The notes beneath the pieces were generated by a model. The model saw only the letters and a program-made list of their open reading frames with translations, ran no database searches and had not been told where the DNA came from. From Streptomyces laurentii (GTDB lineage Bacteria > Actinomycetota > Actinomycetes > Streptomycetales > Streptomycetaceae): a stretch of 64,000 nt of DNA. Shown here piece after piece: positions 63,625-64,000 of the stretch (position 1 is its first letter; the number at the start of each line of letters is the position of its first letter). The stretch is taken from assembly GCA_002355495.1 (NCBI GenBank), contig AP017424.1:434001-498000 (forward strand), given 5' to 3'. Both the position numbers and the translations under genes were made by a program.

Positions 63625-64000
63625 CCACGACCACCGTCGATCCCGCCGATCCCCTCGGCCGCCTCGGCCCCCGGGACGCCGTGGACGCGCTCGCCGCGTC
63701 CCGCGCCCCGTATCTGCTGGGCGTACGCCACCACAGCCCGGCGCTCGCCGCGATGGTGCCCGCGCTCCTCGACGCGGCGGACGCCGAGACGGTCTGCGTC
63801 GAGCTGCCCGCCGACTTCCAGCCGTGGCTGGAGCACCTCGCCGACCCCGAGACCACGGCTCCGGTCGCGCTGGCCGGATCGGGCCAGGAGGGGCGGCTGT
63901 CGTTCTATCCGTTCGCCGACTTCTCGCCGGAGCTGGCGGCGATCCGCTGGGCCCGGGCCCGCGGCGCCGAGGTCGTCGCCTGCGACCTGCCGCTCTCCGA
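63621..64000 (+). CDS. DUF5682 family protein, N-terminal part (YehM-like)
   Basis: The first 126 codons are present. GTG start at 63621 overlaps the moxR-type stop by GTGA. LLGVRHHSPALAAMVPALLD and CVELPADFQPWLEHLAD are the typical opening of DUF5682 proteins, which resemble the TraB/erythromycin-esterase-like fold. E. coli yehM lies at the same place after the MoxR gene yehL. The rest of the gene is beyond the window. Confidence 0.8.
   Translation, partial: MTTTTVDPADPLGRLGPRDAVDALAASRAPYLLGVRHHSPALAAMVPALLDAADAETVCVELPADFQPWLEHLADPETTAPVALAGSGQEGRLSFYPFADFSPELAAIRWARARGAEVVACDLPLS

Overview
The window is high-GC actinobacterial DNA. Strong third-position GC bias, GTG and TTG starts, ATGA/GTGA stop-start overlaps, long hairpin terminators between convergent genes, and the gene families present (PAS-LuxR, DUF4241, DUF4331, DUF6493, ALF-repeat and I36 proteins) all point to Streptomyces or a close relative. 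I saw no rRNA, tRNA or CRISPR array.

Bases 1-15.7k hold one end of an antimycin-type depsipeptide gene cluster. On the minus strand, antC (C-A-PCP-C-AL-KR-PCP), antD (KS-AT-ACP-TE, broken by one missing base in the KS-AT linker) and the first codons of antE run off the left edge. On the plus strand, antB (acyltransferase) and antA (ECF sigma factor) are divergent from antC. AntC's first adenylation domain reads as threonine-specific and its second module as an alpha-keto-acid ligase plus ketoreductase, as expected for the threonine-lactate core of antimycin. Beside antA lies a PAS-LuxR regulator of the PimM/FscRI type, and the antB-antC intergenic region carries two 16-bp sites close to the PAS-LuxR operator. 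The rest of the cluster (antF-O) would lie left of base 1.

Bases 16-31k are accessory. They hold an ECF41-like sigma-factor fragment facing an intact carboxymuconolactone-decarboxylase-like gene with an ECF41-like promoter, a DUF4241 protein, a secreted 1,781-residue RHS polymorphic toxin with a probable immunity gene, a 226-bp TA-flanked MITE, two SDR oxidoreductases, an MFS exporter behind a CsoR-type operator and a 35-codon Cys-containing reading frame, and an APC amino-acid permease.

Bases 31-49k are rich in secreted proteins: a giant Ala-rich ALF-repeat protein, a trypsin-fold protein with a substituted catalytic triad fused to a ricin lectin (frameshifted here), a TAP-type hydrolase, an alkaline phosphatase with a candidate PHO box, a CdtB-like nuclease fused to a ricin-type lectin, a Pit phosphate transporter with a small partner, and an I36 protease inhibitor. 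DUF6493, a galE fragment and an ArsR-type regulator lie among them.

Bases 49-54k hold a TetR/alcohol dehydrogenase pair with twin operators, then a decayed mobile island: a 38-bp Tn3-type end that cuts into a gene, a Tn3 transposase remnant, a SHOCT protein plus cupredoxin pair, and a tyrosine-recombinase remnant.

Bases 54-64k hold DUF4331 and an AraC/GyrI-like regulator, then the start of an operon resembling E. coli yehI-yehL-yehM (DUF4132 protein, 1,658-residue protein, MoxR AAA+ ATPase, DUF5682 protein) that runs off the right edge.
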